A program made the position numbers and the translations under genes. From an uncultured Eubacteriales bacterium (lineage in GTDB: Bacteria > Bacillota > Clostridia > Christensenellales > Aristaeellaceae): DNA of 41,607 nucleotides. Location of the stretch: positions 1 to 41,607 of the forward strand of contig USCW01000003.1 of assembly GCA_900553315.1 (NCBI GenBank). Direction: 5' to 3'. Shown piece after piece: positions 15,729-24,279 of the stretch (position 1 is its first letter; the number at the start of each line of letters is the position of its first letter). The notes beneath the pieces are model-generated. The model was not told the DNA's origin. It made no database searches and saw nothing but the letters and a program-made list of their open reading frames with translations.

Positions 15729-17449
15729 TTATATTCGACTGTCTTCTGGTAAGCCTTGTAGGTCGAGGTACACAGCAGATTTCGGCTGACCTCTACGCCG
15801 TTCTTATACCATACTTGATAAGTTTCCACCACATAGCCGGTACGCGCCTTGACGGTATCCTTCTGCGTGCCCGCTGGAAGGTTGGTATTCTGCACATACT
15901 TCGTACCCTCCGGCGCGGGAATTGTCTTCGTCACAACACTTTGCAAGTCAATCGTCATGCCATCCTGAAGGCCCACACCATAAATCTCCACCGTAACCTT
16001 CTGTTTTGCATAATAGGACACGATGAAAACGGGATAATCCGTATTATTGCGGAACTTGAAATCCAAATTCGGCCAGTTGACTGTTGCGTCCATTCCCTTT
16101 TCCACATAGCTGCTGGGCCACGCATGGGGCGAACGATACACAATCTCCAGATTTGCCCGCGCAACGGCATTGAACAATGTAGAAGAAGTCTGGCACACGC
16201 CGCCGCCCACATCCGGCACGTTCTGACCTCCAGAAATGGCGACAGCCTCCTTGTACCCCTTCTCAACCGTCCGCTTGCCTGTGGTATCATTAAAGGAGAA
16301 GATTTCTCCCGGCATAACCGTCGTACCATTGATGGCACTTGCCGATAGTTCAATATTCGTGTTGCGATTATTATTCTTCGTCGTGGTCGTAGTATAAGAT
16401 GAGACCATCTTAAAGGAGTTCATCAGCTCTGCTTTTGTCGTATCAGCCAACAAAATTTCCGGCTCAATCGTCAGCGTAGCAAAACTGTCTCCGCCGTCCA
16501 ACGCAGCAACAACCTTATTGTAAACCTCGTCCCCATCCAAATATACGCCAGGTTCATCGTCGCTGAAAGTAAAGGTCTTCGTATCAAAATTGAACGTCGT
16601 CACCTGCGCGTCGATCGGATCACGGTTCACATACGCGACGATGCTGTCCGTCAACACTCGAACCGTCTCTTTGTCATAGGTCATTTCCGTATAAAGACTG
16701 ACCGGCTGACTGCGAAGGTTCAGCGCAGCATTCAGACGCTCCTGAAAAGGTGTAACGCCCGTGCCACGAATGTTCGCCGTATTCGTTCTGCCCAGCGCAT
16801 AAGCCTTGGCCAATATTTCGTCATAATTACGCATCAACGGAACACGGCTTGAGTCAATAACCCAGCTCTTATTGCCTACATTCACAGTTACGCTGAAAAT
16901 GCCCACCGTATCCGTATGCGCCGCTTCCAGTTCAGCCTTGGCTTCCTGCACCGACATACCGCCCACATGTATATCATCCACATACACACCGGGATAAATC
17001 GTGTCTTCAGCCATGTATTGACGATAGGCTTTATAATCGCTGTAGGTCTTCGGGCTCAAAGAAATAATAGAGCCGTTCATGAACGCGTAATTAGGCATCT
17101 CACTCCATGTCACGCCCCATAGCTGCGGCGCAACAAAGAGTACCAGCGCACCCAGACCCAGCAAGCACAGCAGGATGACAGCCATATACAGCACGCGATG
17201 CTTCCGTTTCTTTCTCGGCCGCTTACGATCATTTTTTGATGTGCGCTCTTCACGGTCATCCCCGTTGGGCTGTTCCCGCATGAGCGGCGGCTGAAGCTGC
17301 TCGCTGCGCCCCAACGGCGGCTTACCGGGATTCTGCCATGAGGTATCCTGCGTGTGGTTTTGAGCATAAACAACACGCGGGCGGCGGACGTAGCCGCTGC
17401 CCTGCGCTGCTTTTGTTTCTGAAGTATCCTTCTGGGGATAATTCTGCAT
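15725..17449 (-). CDS. VanW family protein with peptidoglycan-binding repeats
   Basis: A 574-aa protein. A Pro/Arg-rich cytoplasmic tail of about 85 residues leads to one TM helix (VLYMAVILLCLLGLGALVLFV). An extracellular region follows with a PG-binding-4-like domain (about residues 145-325) and a VanW domain (about 350-470) carrying SFNDTTGKRTVEKGYKEA, GGGVCQTSSTLFNAV and VNWPNLDFKFRN. The C-terminal part is G5-like (GTKYVQNTNLPAGTQK). VanW proteins are cell-wall associated with an undefined role. The ATG at 17449 has GGAGG at 7 nt. The stop codon lies inside the palindromic repeat. It follows rex by 67 bp. Confidence 0.9.
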   Translation of the reverse strand: MQNYPQKDTSETKAAQGSGYVRRPRVVYAQNHTQDTSWQNPGKPPLGRSEQLQPPLMREQPNGDDREERTSKNDRKRPRKKRKHRVLYMAVILLCLLGLGALVLFVAPQLWGVTWSEMPNYAFMNGSIISLSPKTYSDYKAYRQYMAEDTIYPGVYVDDIHVGGMSVQEAKAELEAAHTDTVGIFSVTVNVGNKSWVIDSSRVPLMRNYDEILAKAYALGRTNTANIRGTGVTPFQERLNAALNLRSQPVSLYTEMTYDKETVRVLTDSIVAYVNRDPIDAQVTTFNFDTKTFTFSDDEPGVYLDGDEVYNKVVAALDGGDSFATLTIEPEILLADTTKAELMNSFKMVSSYTTTTTKNNNRNTNIELSASAINGTTVMPGEIFSFNDTTGKRTVEKGYKEAVAISGGQNVPDVGGGVCQTSSTLFNAVARANLEIVYRSPHAWPSSYVEKGMDATVNWPNLDFKFRNNTDYPVFIVSYYAKQKVTVEIYGVGLQDGMTIDLQSVVTKTIPAPEGTKYVQNTNLPAGTQKDTVKARTGYVVETYQVWYKNGVEVSRNLLCTSTYKAYQKTVEYN

Positions 17450-17516
17450 GTGCGTTCCTCCAGCTCCTTCCGTTATACACAAAGAAAACGCATCAGCAGC
17501 GTATTTTCATGCTCAC

Positions 17517-18149
17517 TCACGCATCTTCCATATGCGCCATTTTATAGGAGAGAATTTGCAGACTGTCGCTCAAGTGAACGTTCACTACGATCATCTCTGC
17601 CGGGTGCTGCAAATCCGTAGGAGCGAAATTCCAAACAGCCTTTACGCCACAGGCCGCGACGCGATCCAGCGTCTTCTGCGCCATAGCCACGGGAAGTGTC
17701 AGCACCGCCACGTCAATGCGGTGATCCTGCAAATAATTCTCCAAATCATCCATGGGAAAAATCGGGATATTCCCCAACCGAGAGCCAACCTTCGCAGGAT
17801 CCACATCAAACATAGCTTCAACCTCAAAGCCCTCGCGAGTAAAAGACCGATACTGCGCCACAGCGCAGCCCATGTTGCCCGCGCCCACAACAATCATACG
17901 GTGCTGACGATCCAGCCCCAAGATTTTACCGATATGCTCCTTCAGTTCCGTCACCGTATAACCATATCCCTGCCGACCAAAGCCGCCGAAGCAGTTGATG
18001 TCCTGACGAATCTGGGAGGGGGTCAGCTGCATACGCTCTCCCAACTGCTGGGAGGAGATATGCTTTACATCCTGAGCCTCAAGCTCCCGCAAGTGTCGAT
18101 AATAGCCTGGAAGCCGACGAATAACCGCATCCGAAACATAGCCTGCCAT
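17517..18149 (-). CDS. rex: Redox-sensing transcriptional repressor Rex
   Basis: A 210-aa NADH/NAD+-responsive repressor. The N-terminal winged helix (about residues 1-80) contains SSQQLGERMQLTPSQIRQDINCFGGFGRQGYGY, the Rex signature. The Rossmann domain has VVGAGNMGCAVAQY (about residue 90) for NAD(H) binding, followed by MFDVDPAKVG. A C-terminal domain-swap helix closes the protein. Rex typically represses fermentation and respiration genes when NADH is low. The ATG is preceded by GGGGGA and its own promoter. No obvious Rex site was seen upstream. Confidence 0.96.
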   Translation of the reverse strand: MAGYVSDAVIRRLPGYYRHLRELEAQDVKHISSQQLGERMQLTPSQIRQDINCFGGFGRQGYGYTVTELKEHIGKILGLDRQHRMIVVGAGNMGCAVAQYRSFTREGFEVEAMFDVDPAKVGSRLGNIPIFPMDDLENYLQDHRIDVAVLTLPVAMAQKTLDRVAACGVKAVWNFAPTDLQHPAEMIVVNVHLSDSLQILSYKMAHMEDA

Positions 18150-18199
18150 AACTCTTCCCCCATCTGCGCATTAGAACAAAATGCGTTTACGATTTATCA

Positions 18200-18228
18200 A
18201 TTATAGCATGTTTATGTTCGTTTTGCAA
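18200..18228 (-). promoter_or_regulatory. Predicted rex promoter
   Basis: TTGCAA (18223-18228), 17-nt spacer, consensus TATAAT (18200-18205) on the minus strand. Confidence 0.75.
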
Positions 18229-18253
18229 GTTTTGAAGTTTTCTCTTCCACAGA

Positions 18254-19498
18254 TCAGGCTCGATGATTCCGCACAGCGCCGCGGATCAGATCGCCGGGTG
18301 CTACAGAAAACGGAAAGCGCAGCTCCAGCAGCGTTCCTGCCACACCATAGGTGTCCAGCTCTTCCCCCGTTTCCACGATCTTAAAGCGTGGTGCGGTCAT
18401 CATATGTACCCCGTCCGGCTGCAAAATCGTCCATACATCCCCCGCGTAGAAACGGTTCTTCAGCTGCACTCGGGCGATGCCCTCCGCATCCGAGGCTGTC
18501 ATAACCCGAGCCACATATTCAGCGGATTGGTGAAAGCCTTCCGCACCGCCGGGATGCTTCGGATTGCCCAGCAGAAAGCCCATATCGCTATCCCGGTGGC
18601 TGGCGCATTCAAGCTCCTGCAAGAATTGCGGAAGCGCCACCCGAAAGGCTTGCTCGTCACGCGCCAATAAATCCAGCGCTCGACGATAGGCCGCCACGAC
18701 CGTCGCCACATAGTATTCCGTTTTCATGCGGCCCTCGATCTTCAGGCTTGCCACGCCCGCCTGTACCAGCTCCGGCAGAAGCGGCATTAGGTTCAAATCC
18801 TTTGCCGAAAAAATATAGGTGCCGTTCAAATCCTCGCTTACAGGCAAATACTCGCCGGGACGCTTTTTCTCCATGACCGCGTATTCCCAGCGACAGGGTT
18901 GCGCACAGGTGCCCTGATTACCGCTGCGTCCTGTCAGCGCCGCACTGAGCAGACATCTTCCCGACCACGCCACGCAGGACGCACCATGCACAAAGGTTTC
19001 CAGTTGAATGCTGTCTCCGACCTCCCGATGCAGCGCCGCAATACGCGCCAGACTCATTTCTCGGGCCAGAATCACGCGCTCACAGCCCATCGCCTGATAC
19101 TGCCGCACCGCAGGTGCATTCACGGTGCTAGCCTGTGTGCTTACATGCAGCGGCAGCTCCGGCACCTGCTCACGCAGCACACAGATTGCGCCCAAGTCGC
19201 TGACAATAGCCGCGTCCACCCCGGCCTTCGCCGCATCTCGCGCCGCCTCTATAAAACCCGGGAGCTGATCGTCAAAGGGAAAAATATTCATAGTGACATA
19301 AAATTTCCGGCCCATTTGATGACAGAGCGCCACGGCCTCCCGAAGCTCCTCCGGGCCGAAATCCCCCGCAAAGGCACGCAAGCCATAATGCTTCATGCCG
19401 CCATAAACCGCATCCGCACCAAAGCGCAGCGCCGCCCGGAGCTGCTCCATCCCGCCCGCAGGTGCAAGCAGCTCCGGCATCTTCTGTATTTGCTTCAC
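18254..19498 (-). CDS. U32 family peptidase / tRNA or rRNA hydroxylation protein
   Basis: A 414-aa U32-family protein. It begins PELLAPAGGMEQLRAALRFGADAVYGG and has the family signature ETFVHGASCVAWSGRC, followed by CAQPCRWEY, which together supply the conserved Cys set. Family members were first described as collagenases; several (RlhA, TrhP/TrhO-associated) act in RNA hydroxylation, so proteolysis should not be assumed. The start is GTG directly abutting the mltG stop codon, with GGGGGA upstream; an internal ATG six codons in is less likely. It is the last gene of the ylbF-mltG-U32 unit. Confidence 0.9.
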   Translation of the reverse strand: MKQIQKMPELLAPAGGMEQLRAALRFGADAVYGGMKHYGLRAFAGDFGPEELREAVALCHQMGRKFYVTMNIFPFDDQLPGFIEAARDAAKAGVDAAIVSDLGAICVLREQVPELPLHVSTQASTVNAPAVRQYQAMGCERVILAREMSLARIAALHREVGDSIQLETFVHGASCVAWSGRCLLSAALTGRSGNQGTCAQPCRWEYAVMEKKRPGEYLPVSEDLNGTYIFSAKDLNLMPLLPELVQAGVASLKIEGRMKTEYYVATVVAAYRRALDLLARDEQAFRVALPQFLQELECASHRDSDMGFLLGNPKHPGGAEGFHQSAEYVARVMTASDAEGIARVQLKNRFYAGDVWTILQPDGVHMMTAPRFKIVETGEELDTYGVAGTLLELRFPFSVAPGDLIRGAVRNHRA

Positions 19499-20692
19499 TT
19501 ATTCGATCCCCCTGGATTCATCATAGGCTTGCCACAACGGCGCATAAATGGCCACCGCTTGATCGTGCTCCGCCTGTGTCTTAGAGAAATACAGTTCACC
19601 ACTCTCCGGATCTTTGGAGCAGAAGTACAAATAATTCTCCGCCACGTAGGTTTCATCCGGATACAGCGCCGCCGTAATCGCCTCCGCCGAGGGATTACAG
19701 ATCGGGCCCACCGGCAGCCCCGCATACTTATAGGTATTGTAGGGCGAATCGATTTGCAGATCGCTGTTAGTCAGATTCATCTTTCGCACGCCGGTGATAT
19801 AATGAATCGTCACATCGCTGCCCAGCTTGATATTCTGCTTGAGCCGGTTATGAAACACCGCGGAAACCTTGGTAAAGTCTGCCGCCTTGGCTTCCTTCTC
19901 AATCAGTGACGCCAGCGTAACGACCTCATCCATCGTCATACCCAGCTCTGTGGCACGGGTTTGATAATCTGCCGGGAAGACTGTCTCGGTCTGCGACAGC
20001 AGCTTGCGCAGAATCTCCTCGTCCGTCGCCGTCATGTAGACCTCGTAAGTATTCGGCGCAAGGTAGCCTTCAAGAATATACCGGCGCTTTGAAGCGTTCG
20101 CCGTAGCCTTCACATCCGCGATATAGTAATAATCCGTGAAGGCGTCGCCGGTTTTGCAAAGCTCAAGGAAAGCATCCTTATCAGCAATCACGCCGTCGCT
20201 CGCCAGTTTCTCAGCAAAATCCTTGACCGTCCATCCAGGGATCAGCGTAATATTCCGCACAATGGGATTGCCATCGCCCGTGGTCAGCTGATCCGCAATC
20301 TCCGACATGGTCATGCTGCGGGTCAACTTATAGGAGCCCGCCTGAATCTTCTGACCCATGCCTGCAAAATCGCAGTAATACTTGAACACCGAACGATTGT
20401 GGATGAGTCCCGCCGCCTCCAGATTGTTAGAGACTTTTGTCAGGCTCTGACCGTTCTCTACGGTAAAGCCCACCTCTTCGGTGCTGCCCGGCTCCATGGG
20501 GGACAAAAAGCCGTCATAGATTTTCGTCCAGCCCGTATAAATAAGGCCAATCACTACCACCAGCGTCGCACAGGCAATCAGGATAGGCCGCAGGATATTC
20601 CACAGCCCGCTGTACCAATACAGGCCGTATTCCCGCTCATCGCGCATGGTGCGATAGGTATAATTTCGTTTCGTTTTTCTGCTACGCTTCAA
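19499..20692 (-). CDS. mltG: Endolytic peptidoglycan transglycosylase MltG
   Basis: A 397-aa YceG/MltG protein. A basic cytoplasmic tail is followed by a TM helix (PILIACATLVVVIGLIYTG), a LysM-like region (FTVENGQSLTKVSNNLEAAGLI) and the catalytic domain. The catalytic Glu is Glu265 in ASLIEKEA, and LGSDVTIHYITG and SPYNTYKYAGLPVGPICNPS are also conserved. MltG cleaves nascent glycan strands and sets their length. It lies between ylbF (21 bp upstream) and the U32 gene (0 bp downstream), an order common in Clostridia. Confidence 0.95.
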   Translation of the reverse strand: MKRSRKTKRNYTYRTMRDEREYGLYWYSGLWNILRPILIACATLVVVIGLIYTGWTKIYDGFLSPMEPGSTEEVGFTVENGQSLTKVSNNLEAAGLIHNRSVFKYYCDFAGMGQKIQAGSYKLTRSMTMSEIADQLTTGDGNPIVRNITLIPGWTVKDFAEKLASDGVIADKDAFLELCKTGDAFTDYYYIADVKATANASKRRYILEGYLAPNTYEVYMTATDEEILRKLLSQTETVFPADYQTRATELGMTMDEVVTLASLIEKEAKAADFTKVSAVFHNRLKQNIKLGSDVTIHYITGVRKMNLTNSDLQIDSPYNTYKYAGLPVGPICNPSAEAITAALYPDETYVAENYLYFCSKDPESGELYFSKTQAEHDQAVAIYAPLWQAYDESRGIE

Positions 20693-20713
20693 GCCTCTCG
20701 CGCCTCCCGCTGC

Positions 20714-21061
20714 TTACTCCATCTTGGGCAGACCCAAATCAATATCCGCCGCGTCTGTCAAAATTTTGAAAATGTCCGCCATGGTCTGCTGCATCCGCAT
20801 TTCGCTGAGCAGATAAGCCGACACCTCCGGCTTGCCGAACAGCAGCGTCGTGATCCCCGAAAAGCGCTGCATATCTTCCGAATCCCCCTGCTGACCGGAC
20901 ATGGCTGCCATTTGCAGGGAAATTTGCAGCTTTTTATATTCACGAATCAAAGCAGCGGTCGTCTCATCCCCCATCACTTCTTCCCTAAGACGGTGATACT
21001 CCTGCCATTCCTCACTTGCCTTAATATCGTTTGCCAGACTATGAGCCTTATCGTATTGCAC
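20714..21061 (-). CDS. ylbF: YlbF/YmcA family protein
   Basis: A 115-aa all-helical protein of the YlbF/YmcA (Com_YlbF) family, with EWQEYHRLREEVMGDETTAALIREYKKLQ in its first half. In Bacillus, YlbF, YmcA and YaaT form an Fe-S complex that directs RNase Y; this family member could be any of the paralogues. The start is GTG with AAAGGATG upstream. It has a good promoter and is the first gene of a ylbF-mltG-U32 unit. Confidence 0.85.
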   Translation of the reverse strand: MQYDKAHSLANDIKASEEWQEYHRLREEVMGDETTAALIREYKKLQISLQMAAMSGQQGDSEDMQRFSGITTLLFGKPEVSAYLLSEMRMQQTMADIFKILTDAADIDLGLPKME

Positions 21062-21097
21062 AGCTTTTCATCCTTTCCGAAAATCGGTCACGCTATC

Positions 21098-21126
21098 AGT
21101 ATACCCACTTTCGTATGGGAACACAA
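21098..21126 (-). promoter_or_regulatory. Predicted promoter of ylbF-mltG-U32
   Basis: TTGTGT (21121-21126), 17-nt spacer, TATACT (21098-21103) on the minus strand. Confidence 0.6.
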
Positions 21127-21198
21127 GCGGAAAGTACGTCCACTCACCTATCTTAACGCCTCGATGCCCTCATTTCGTGCCGTCAAGGAAGATTTTGC

Positions 21199-21245
21199 AA
21201 AAAGAATGCGCCGTTCACGCAGCTTATGCCACATGTCCGGCGCAT
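21199..21245 (-). terminator. Terminator of rnj
   Basis: In the minus-strand transcript ATGCGCCG and CGGCGCAT pair (21238-21245 with 21206-21213) and are followed by TCTTTTT. Confidence 0.75.
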
Positions 21246-21265
21246 CTTTCAAGCTATTTTCAGCG

Positions 21266-22942
21266 TCAAATCTCCACAATAATCGGCAAAATCATGGGAT
21301 TGCGCTTGATCTTCTCATAGATGAAGCGGTGCAGTTCATCCTTGATGCGATTCTTCAGCGCGGGCCACTCATCACCATCCAGCTTGCCCGAGGACAACAG
21401 GATGGAACGTACCACCTCGCGGGTGCTCTCGATGATGTCCTCGTTCTCACGCACATAGATGAAACCGCGGCTAATGATGTCGGGGCCACTGACCAGCACG
21501 CCCTGATCGCGATCAATGGCCATGACCACGATAATCAAACCATCCTGCGACAGATGCTTGCGGTCGCGGAGCACCACATTGCCCACGTCGCCGATGCCAA
21601 GACCGTCCACCAGCACGCCGCCGGTAGGAATTTGCTCACCCAGCGACAGACTCGTGTCATTCATCTCGATCACCTGACCCATCTCAGGGATCACAATGTT
21701 CTTGCGGCTCATGCCCATGCTCTCCGCCAGCTCAGCGTGCTGCCACAGCATACGGTACTCACCATGAACAGGGATGAAATACTGCGGCTTCACCAGCGCA
21801 TGCATCAGCTTCAGCTCTTCCTGCCGTGCGTGACCGGAGGTATGCACCTCCGCCATAGCCTCGTAGACCACGGTCGCGCCGCAACGATACAACTGGTTAA
21901 TGACGCGGCTAATGAACTTCTCATTGCCCGGGATAGGCGTAGCGGAAATAATCACCATATCGCTCTGACGAATCTGCAGCTTACGATGCTCGGAATACGC
22001 CATACGGGTCAGACCTGCCATGGGCTCACCCTGACTGCCGGTCGTCATCACCAGAATCTCGTTGTCGGGATACTGGTCGATATTATCCACATCGACAATG
22101 CACTCCTCCGGCACATGCAGCTCGCCGATCTGCATCGCTACGCGGCTGACGTTCACCATGCTTCGACCGATGAAGCACACCCGCCGCCCATAGCGCATGG
22201 CACAGTCAATGACCATCTGCATACGGTGAATGTTGCTGGCGAACATGGCCACGATTACGCGCCCCTTCGCCTCACGGAACTGATTGTCAAAGGTTACGCC
22301 GATCTTCTTTTCGCTGATGGTGTGACCCGCACGCTCCACGTTGGTAGATTCACACAGCAGCGCCAGCACGCCGCGTTCGCCCAGCTCCGCGAAGGAAGCC
22401 AGATCGGTCACATGCCCATCCACGGGCGTATAGTCCACTTTGAAGTCGCCGGAAACCACCACCGTGCCCGCCGGGCAGGTCAGCGCAATGGCACATGCGC
22501 CCGCAATGGAGTGGCTCACATGAATGAACTTCGCCGTGAAATATTTGCCGATGCGCACCTCGTCCCGCGGCGAAACCACCTGCATCGGAATTCCGGGAAC
22601 GCGGTATTCCTTCAGCTTCAAGTCCACCAGCGCCAGCGTCAGCTTCGTACCGTAAAGAGGCGCAGGAACCTGCTTCAAAATGTAAGGCGTTGCGCCAATG
22701 TGATCCTCATGGCCGTGCGTCAGCAAATAAGCCCGCACATTCTTTTTCTTAGCTACCAAATAGGATACGTCAGGGATGACCAAGTCGATGCCCAGCATAT
22801 CCTCCTTGGGGAAAATGGACCCGCAGTCCACCACCACAATATCGTCCTCGTATTCAAAGACGGTCATGTTCTTGCCAATCTCGTCCACGCCGCCCAGAGA
22901 GACGATACGCAGCTTGCTTACAGGGGCATTTGTCTGTCTCAC
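21266..22942 (-). CDS. rnj: Ribonuclease J
   Basis: A 558-aa metallo-beta-lactamase/beta-CASP nuclease. The metal motif LTHGHEDHIGATPY lies near residue 75. HVSHSIAGACAIAL, VVSGDFKVDYTPVDG and PVHGEYRMLWQHAELA complete the active site. The beta-CASP domain and a C-terminal domain of about 100 residues are present, so the length is normal for RNase J1/J2. It acts as a 5'-3' exo- and endoribonuclease in mRNA decay. The start is GTG with AAAGGAGG six bases upstream. The gene has its own promoter, an unusually long leader and a terminator. Confidence 0.96.
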   Translation of the reverse strand: MRQTNAPVSKLRIVSLGGVDEIGKNMTVFEYEDDIVVVDCGSIFPKEDMLGIDLVIPDVSYLVAKKKNVRAYLLTHGHEDHIGATPYILKQVPAPLYGTKLTLALVDLKLKEYRVPGIPMQVVSPRDEVRIGKYFTAKFIHVSHSIAGACAIALTCPAGTVVVSGDFKVDYTPVDGHVTDLASFAELGERGVLALLCESTNVERAGHTISEKKIGVTFDNQFREAKGRVIVAMFASNIHRMQMVIDCAMRYGRRVCFIGRSMVNVSRVAMQIGELHVPEECIVDVDNIDQYPDNEILVMTTGSQGEPMAGLTRMAYSEHRKLQIRQSDMVIISATPIPGNEKFISRVINQLYRCGATVVYEAMAEVHTSGHARQEELKLMHALVKPQYFIPVHGEYRMLWQHAELAESMGMSRKNIVIPEMGQVIEMNDTSLSLGEQIPTGGVLVDGLGIGDVGNVVLRDRKHLSQDGLIIVVMAIDRDQGVLVSGPDIISRGFIYVRENEDIIESTREVVRSILLSSGKLDGDEWPALKNRIKDELHRFIYEKIKRNPMILPIIVEI

Positions 22943-23182
22943 AGGGAACCTCCTTTCAAAAGGTCAGGAAAAATAAAAATTTTACTATCGCACCAGCGTC
23001 GAGATGCGTCCGCTCCCGGCGCAAAAAGCCAATCCATTGGATATTCCCGCAAAAGGCGCGTCAACATAAGCACCGAAGCACGCCGTCTGCAAAAAGCTCC
23101 TCGAGCCACAGCAACCGCCTGTTAGACCAAGCCGCCGCGTCCAGAAAGACTTTTATAAGAAGACCGCATGTCGTTGTCTCTA

Positions 23183-23212
23183 AGCATACAGTCCTCGACG
23201 ATACAATGTCAA
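23183..23212 (-). promoter_or_regulatory. Predicted rnj promoter
   Basis: TTGACA (23207-23212), 18-nt spacer, TATGCT (23183-23188) on the minus strand, with a second extended -10 just upstream. Confidence 0.5.
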
Positions 23213-23334
23213 TATATTATAGCACAGCTTTTCAAAAAATACCAGAATTTTCTCATCGTTGTTTTTTAATAACCTTCTAATGTCTTTTGGTGCAGCCTGC
23301 ATGAAAGCGACGATATTTCTCTGTTTACCTGCAC

Positions 23335-23376
23335 AAAAAGAATGGCGGGAAGCAGGTCTCCCTCCACTTCCTCGCC
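23335..23376 (-). terminator. Terminator of trxA
   Basis: In the transcript GGCGAGGAAG and CTTCCCGCC pair with one bulged A, followed by ATTCTTTTT. Confidence 0.7.
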
Positions 23377-23399
23377 GTGATCTGTAATTTATTGACTGC

Positions 23400-23723
23400 T
23401 TACAGGGACTTGTCCAGCATGGCCTTCAGCTCGCCCTCGGGCTGCACACCGATCTTCTTGTCCAGCACTTCGCCGTTCTTGAACAGCATCAGCGTGGGAA
23501 TGCTCATGATGCCATAGCGCATGGCCAAATCAGGGCACTTGTCCACGTCTACCTTAAAGAACTCCACCTTGCCTGCATACCGCTCGTTCAGGCCCTCCAC
23601 CACAGGAGCCAGCATCCGGCACGGCCCGCACCAAGTCGCCCAGAAATCCACCAGCACAGGCTTTTCCGCCTTCAAAACTGTTGTATCAAAAGCCTCCGTC
23701 ATCAGTTCCGTTACAGCGCTCAT
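23400..23723 (-). CDS. trxA: Thioredoxin
   Basis: A 107-aa thioredoxin with the active site WCGPC (Cys32, Cys35), the cis-proline loop SIPTLMLFKNG and the normal fold length. It reduces cytoplasmic disulfides with electrons from thioredoxin reductase. The ATG is preceded by AGGAGG. It lies 15 bp after the rseC-like gene on the same strand, so the two are probably co-transcribed. Confidence 0.97.
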   Translation of the reverse strand: MSAVTELMTEAFDTTVLKAEKPVLVDFWATWCGPCRMLAPVVEGLNERYAGKVEFFKVDVDKCPDLAMRYGIMSIPTLMLFKNGEVLDKKIGVQPEGELKAMLDKSL

Positions 23724-23738
23724 TGGAATATTTCCTCC

Positions 23739-24164
23739 TTATTTTGCTTCAACTGCTTTTTCTTCCTTTGGGATTACCTGCAATAATGTAGGCTGCCATG
23801 ACGTATCCGCGCGACGCTTGCGCTCCGTTACAGCCACAATAGCCAGCGGGACTCCCATGCCGACCACGCCGCCGATGATGGACGCGGCATCCTGCGCCTG
23901 TGGGAAAAAGGTTGCCCCCAAAAAGAGACCCGCCATCATGCCCAGCAGCGGGAAAGCATACGCCAGTGCAGAGGCCTTCAGTACCTTCTGCGTGGGCATC
24001 TCCACAACTGCGGTGTCGCCGATCTCCGCCTTTCCCCGAACCATCAACTGACGCTGGGCTTCTCCGCCCATGCATCCATGGCATTTTTCACAATCGGTGG
24101 GTCTGCAAAACTGCACGACCAGCAGGTCGCCCTGAACCGCAACGACCTCACCCATACGTTCCAT
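23739..24164 (-). CDS. rseC: RseC/MucC-family SoxR-reducing system protein
   Basis: A 141-aa membrane protein of the RseC/MucC family. A soluble N-terminus (about residues 1-60) contains a Cys cluster, CRPTDCEKCHGC, likely to bind a metal or Fe-S centre. Two TM helices (KASALAYAFPLLGMMAGLFLG and a second from SIIGGVVGMG) follow, with a basic C-terminal tail. In E. coli RseC assists the Rsx complex that reduces SoxR; in clostridia the Rnf complex is the homologous partner. The ATG has GAGGTGAT upstream. Coupling to trxA fits a redox role. Confidence 0.85.
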   Translation of the reverse strand: MERMGEVVAVQGDLLVVQFCRPTDCEKCHGCMGGEAQRQLMVRGKAEIGDTAVVEMPTQKVLKASALAYAFPLLGMMAGLFLGATFFPQAQDAASIIGGVVGMGVPLAIVAVTERKRRADTSWQPTLLQVIPKEEKAVEAK

Positions 24165-24185
24165 CGTAAGATCACCTCAGAAGGT

Positions 24186-24191
24186 ATCATA
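24186..24191 (-). promoter_or_regulatory. Extended -10 upstream of rseC
   Basis: TGGTATGAT (core 24186-24191 on the minus strand), about 22 bases from the rseC ATG; no good -35. The remaining DNA between rseC and spoIIIAH shows a 7-bp stem (GCTCGGT/ACCGAGC) but no U-tract on the minus strand. Confidence 0.35.
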
Positions 24192-24279
24192 CCATAGATG
24201 CCGCCAAAAGAAAAGCCGATTGTTTTGCTCGGTTTTCCTTTCGCTTCAAGTATATCCACACCGAGCCTTTTTGAAACAG

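Larger units (their letters stand above)
22943..23399 (-). other. Gene-free stretch: rnj leader and trxA terminator
   Basis: There is no gene here. Between the predicted rnj promoter (23183-23212) and the GTG lie about 235 nt of 5' leader with an AT-rich last 40 nt. Beyond the promoter are an AT-rich stretch and the trxA terminator. A second extended -10 (TGCTATAAT, core 23216-23221) overlaps the promoter area. Confidence 0.5.

Noticed and set aside
18150..18240. Rex operator in the rex promoter
   Set aside because: No TTGTGA-N6-TCACAA-like palindrome overlaps the TTGCAA/TATAAT promoter.
20399..23125. A very long open frame on the plus strand opposite mltG, ylbF and rnj
   Set aside because: It is His/Arg/Gln-rich as expected for the complement of GC-rich coding DNA, has no RBS and covers three recognised genes, including their promoter and terminator.
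24218..24275. Terminator after spoIIIAH formed by GCTCGGT/ACCGAGC
   Set aside because: Only 7 bp with a loop of about 40 nt and no U-tract on the minus strand; not a convincing terminator.
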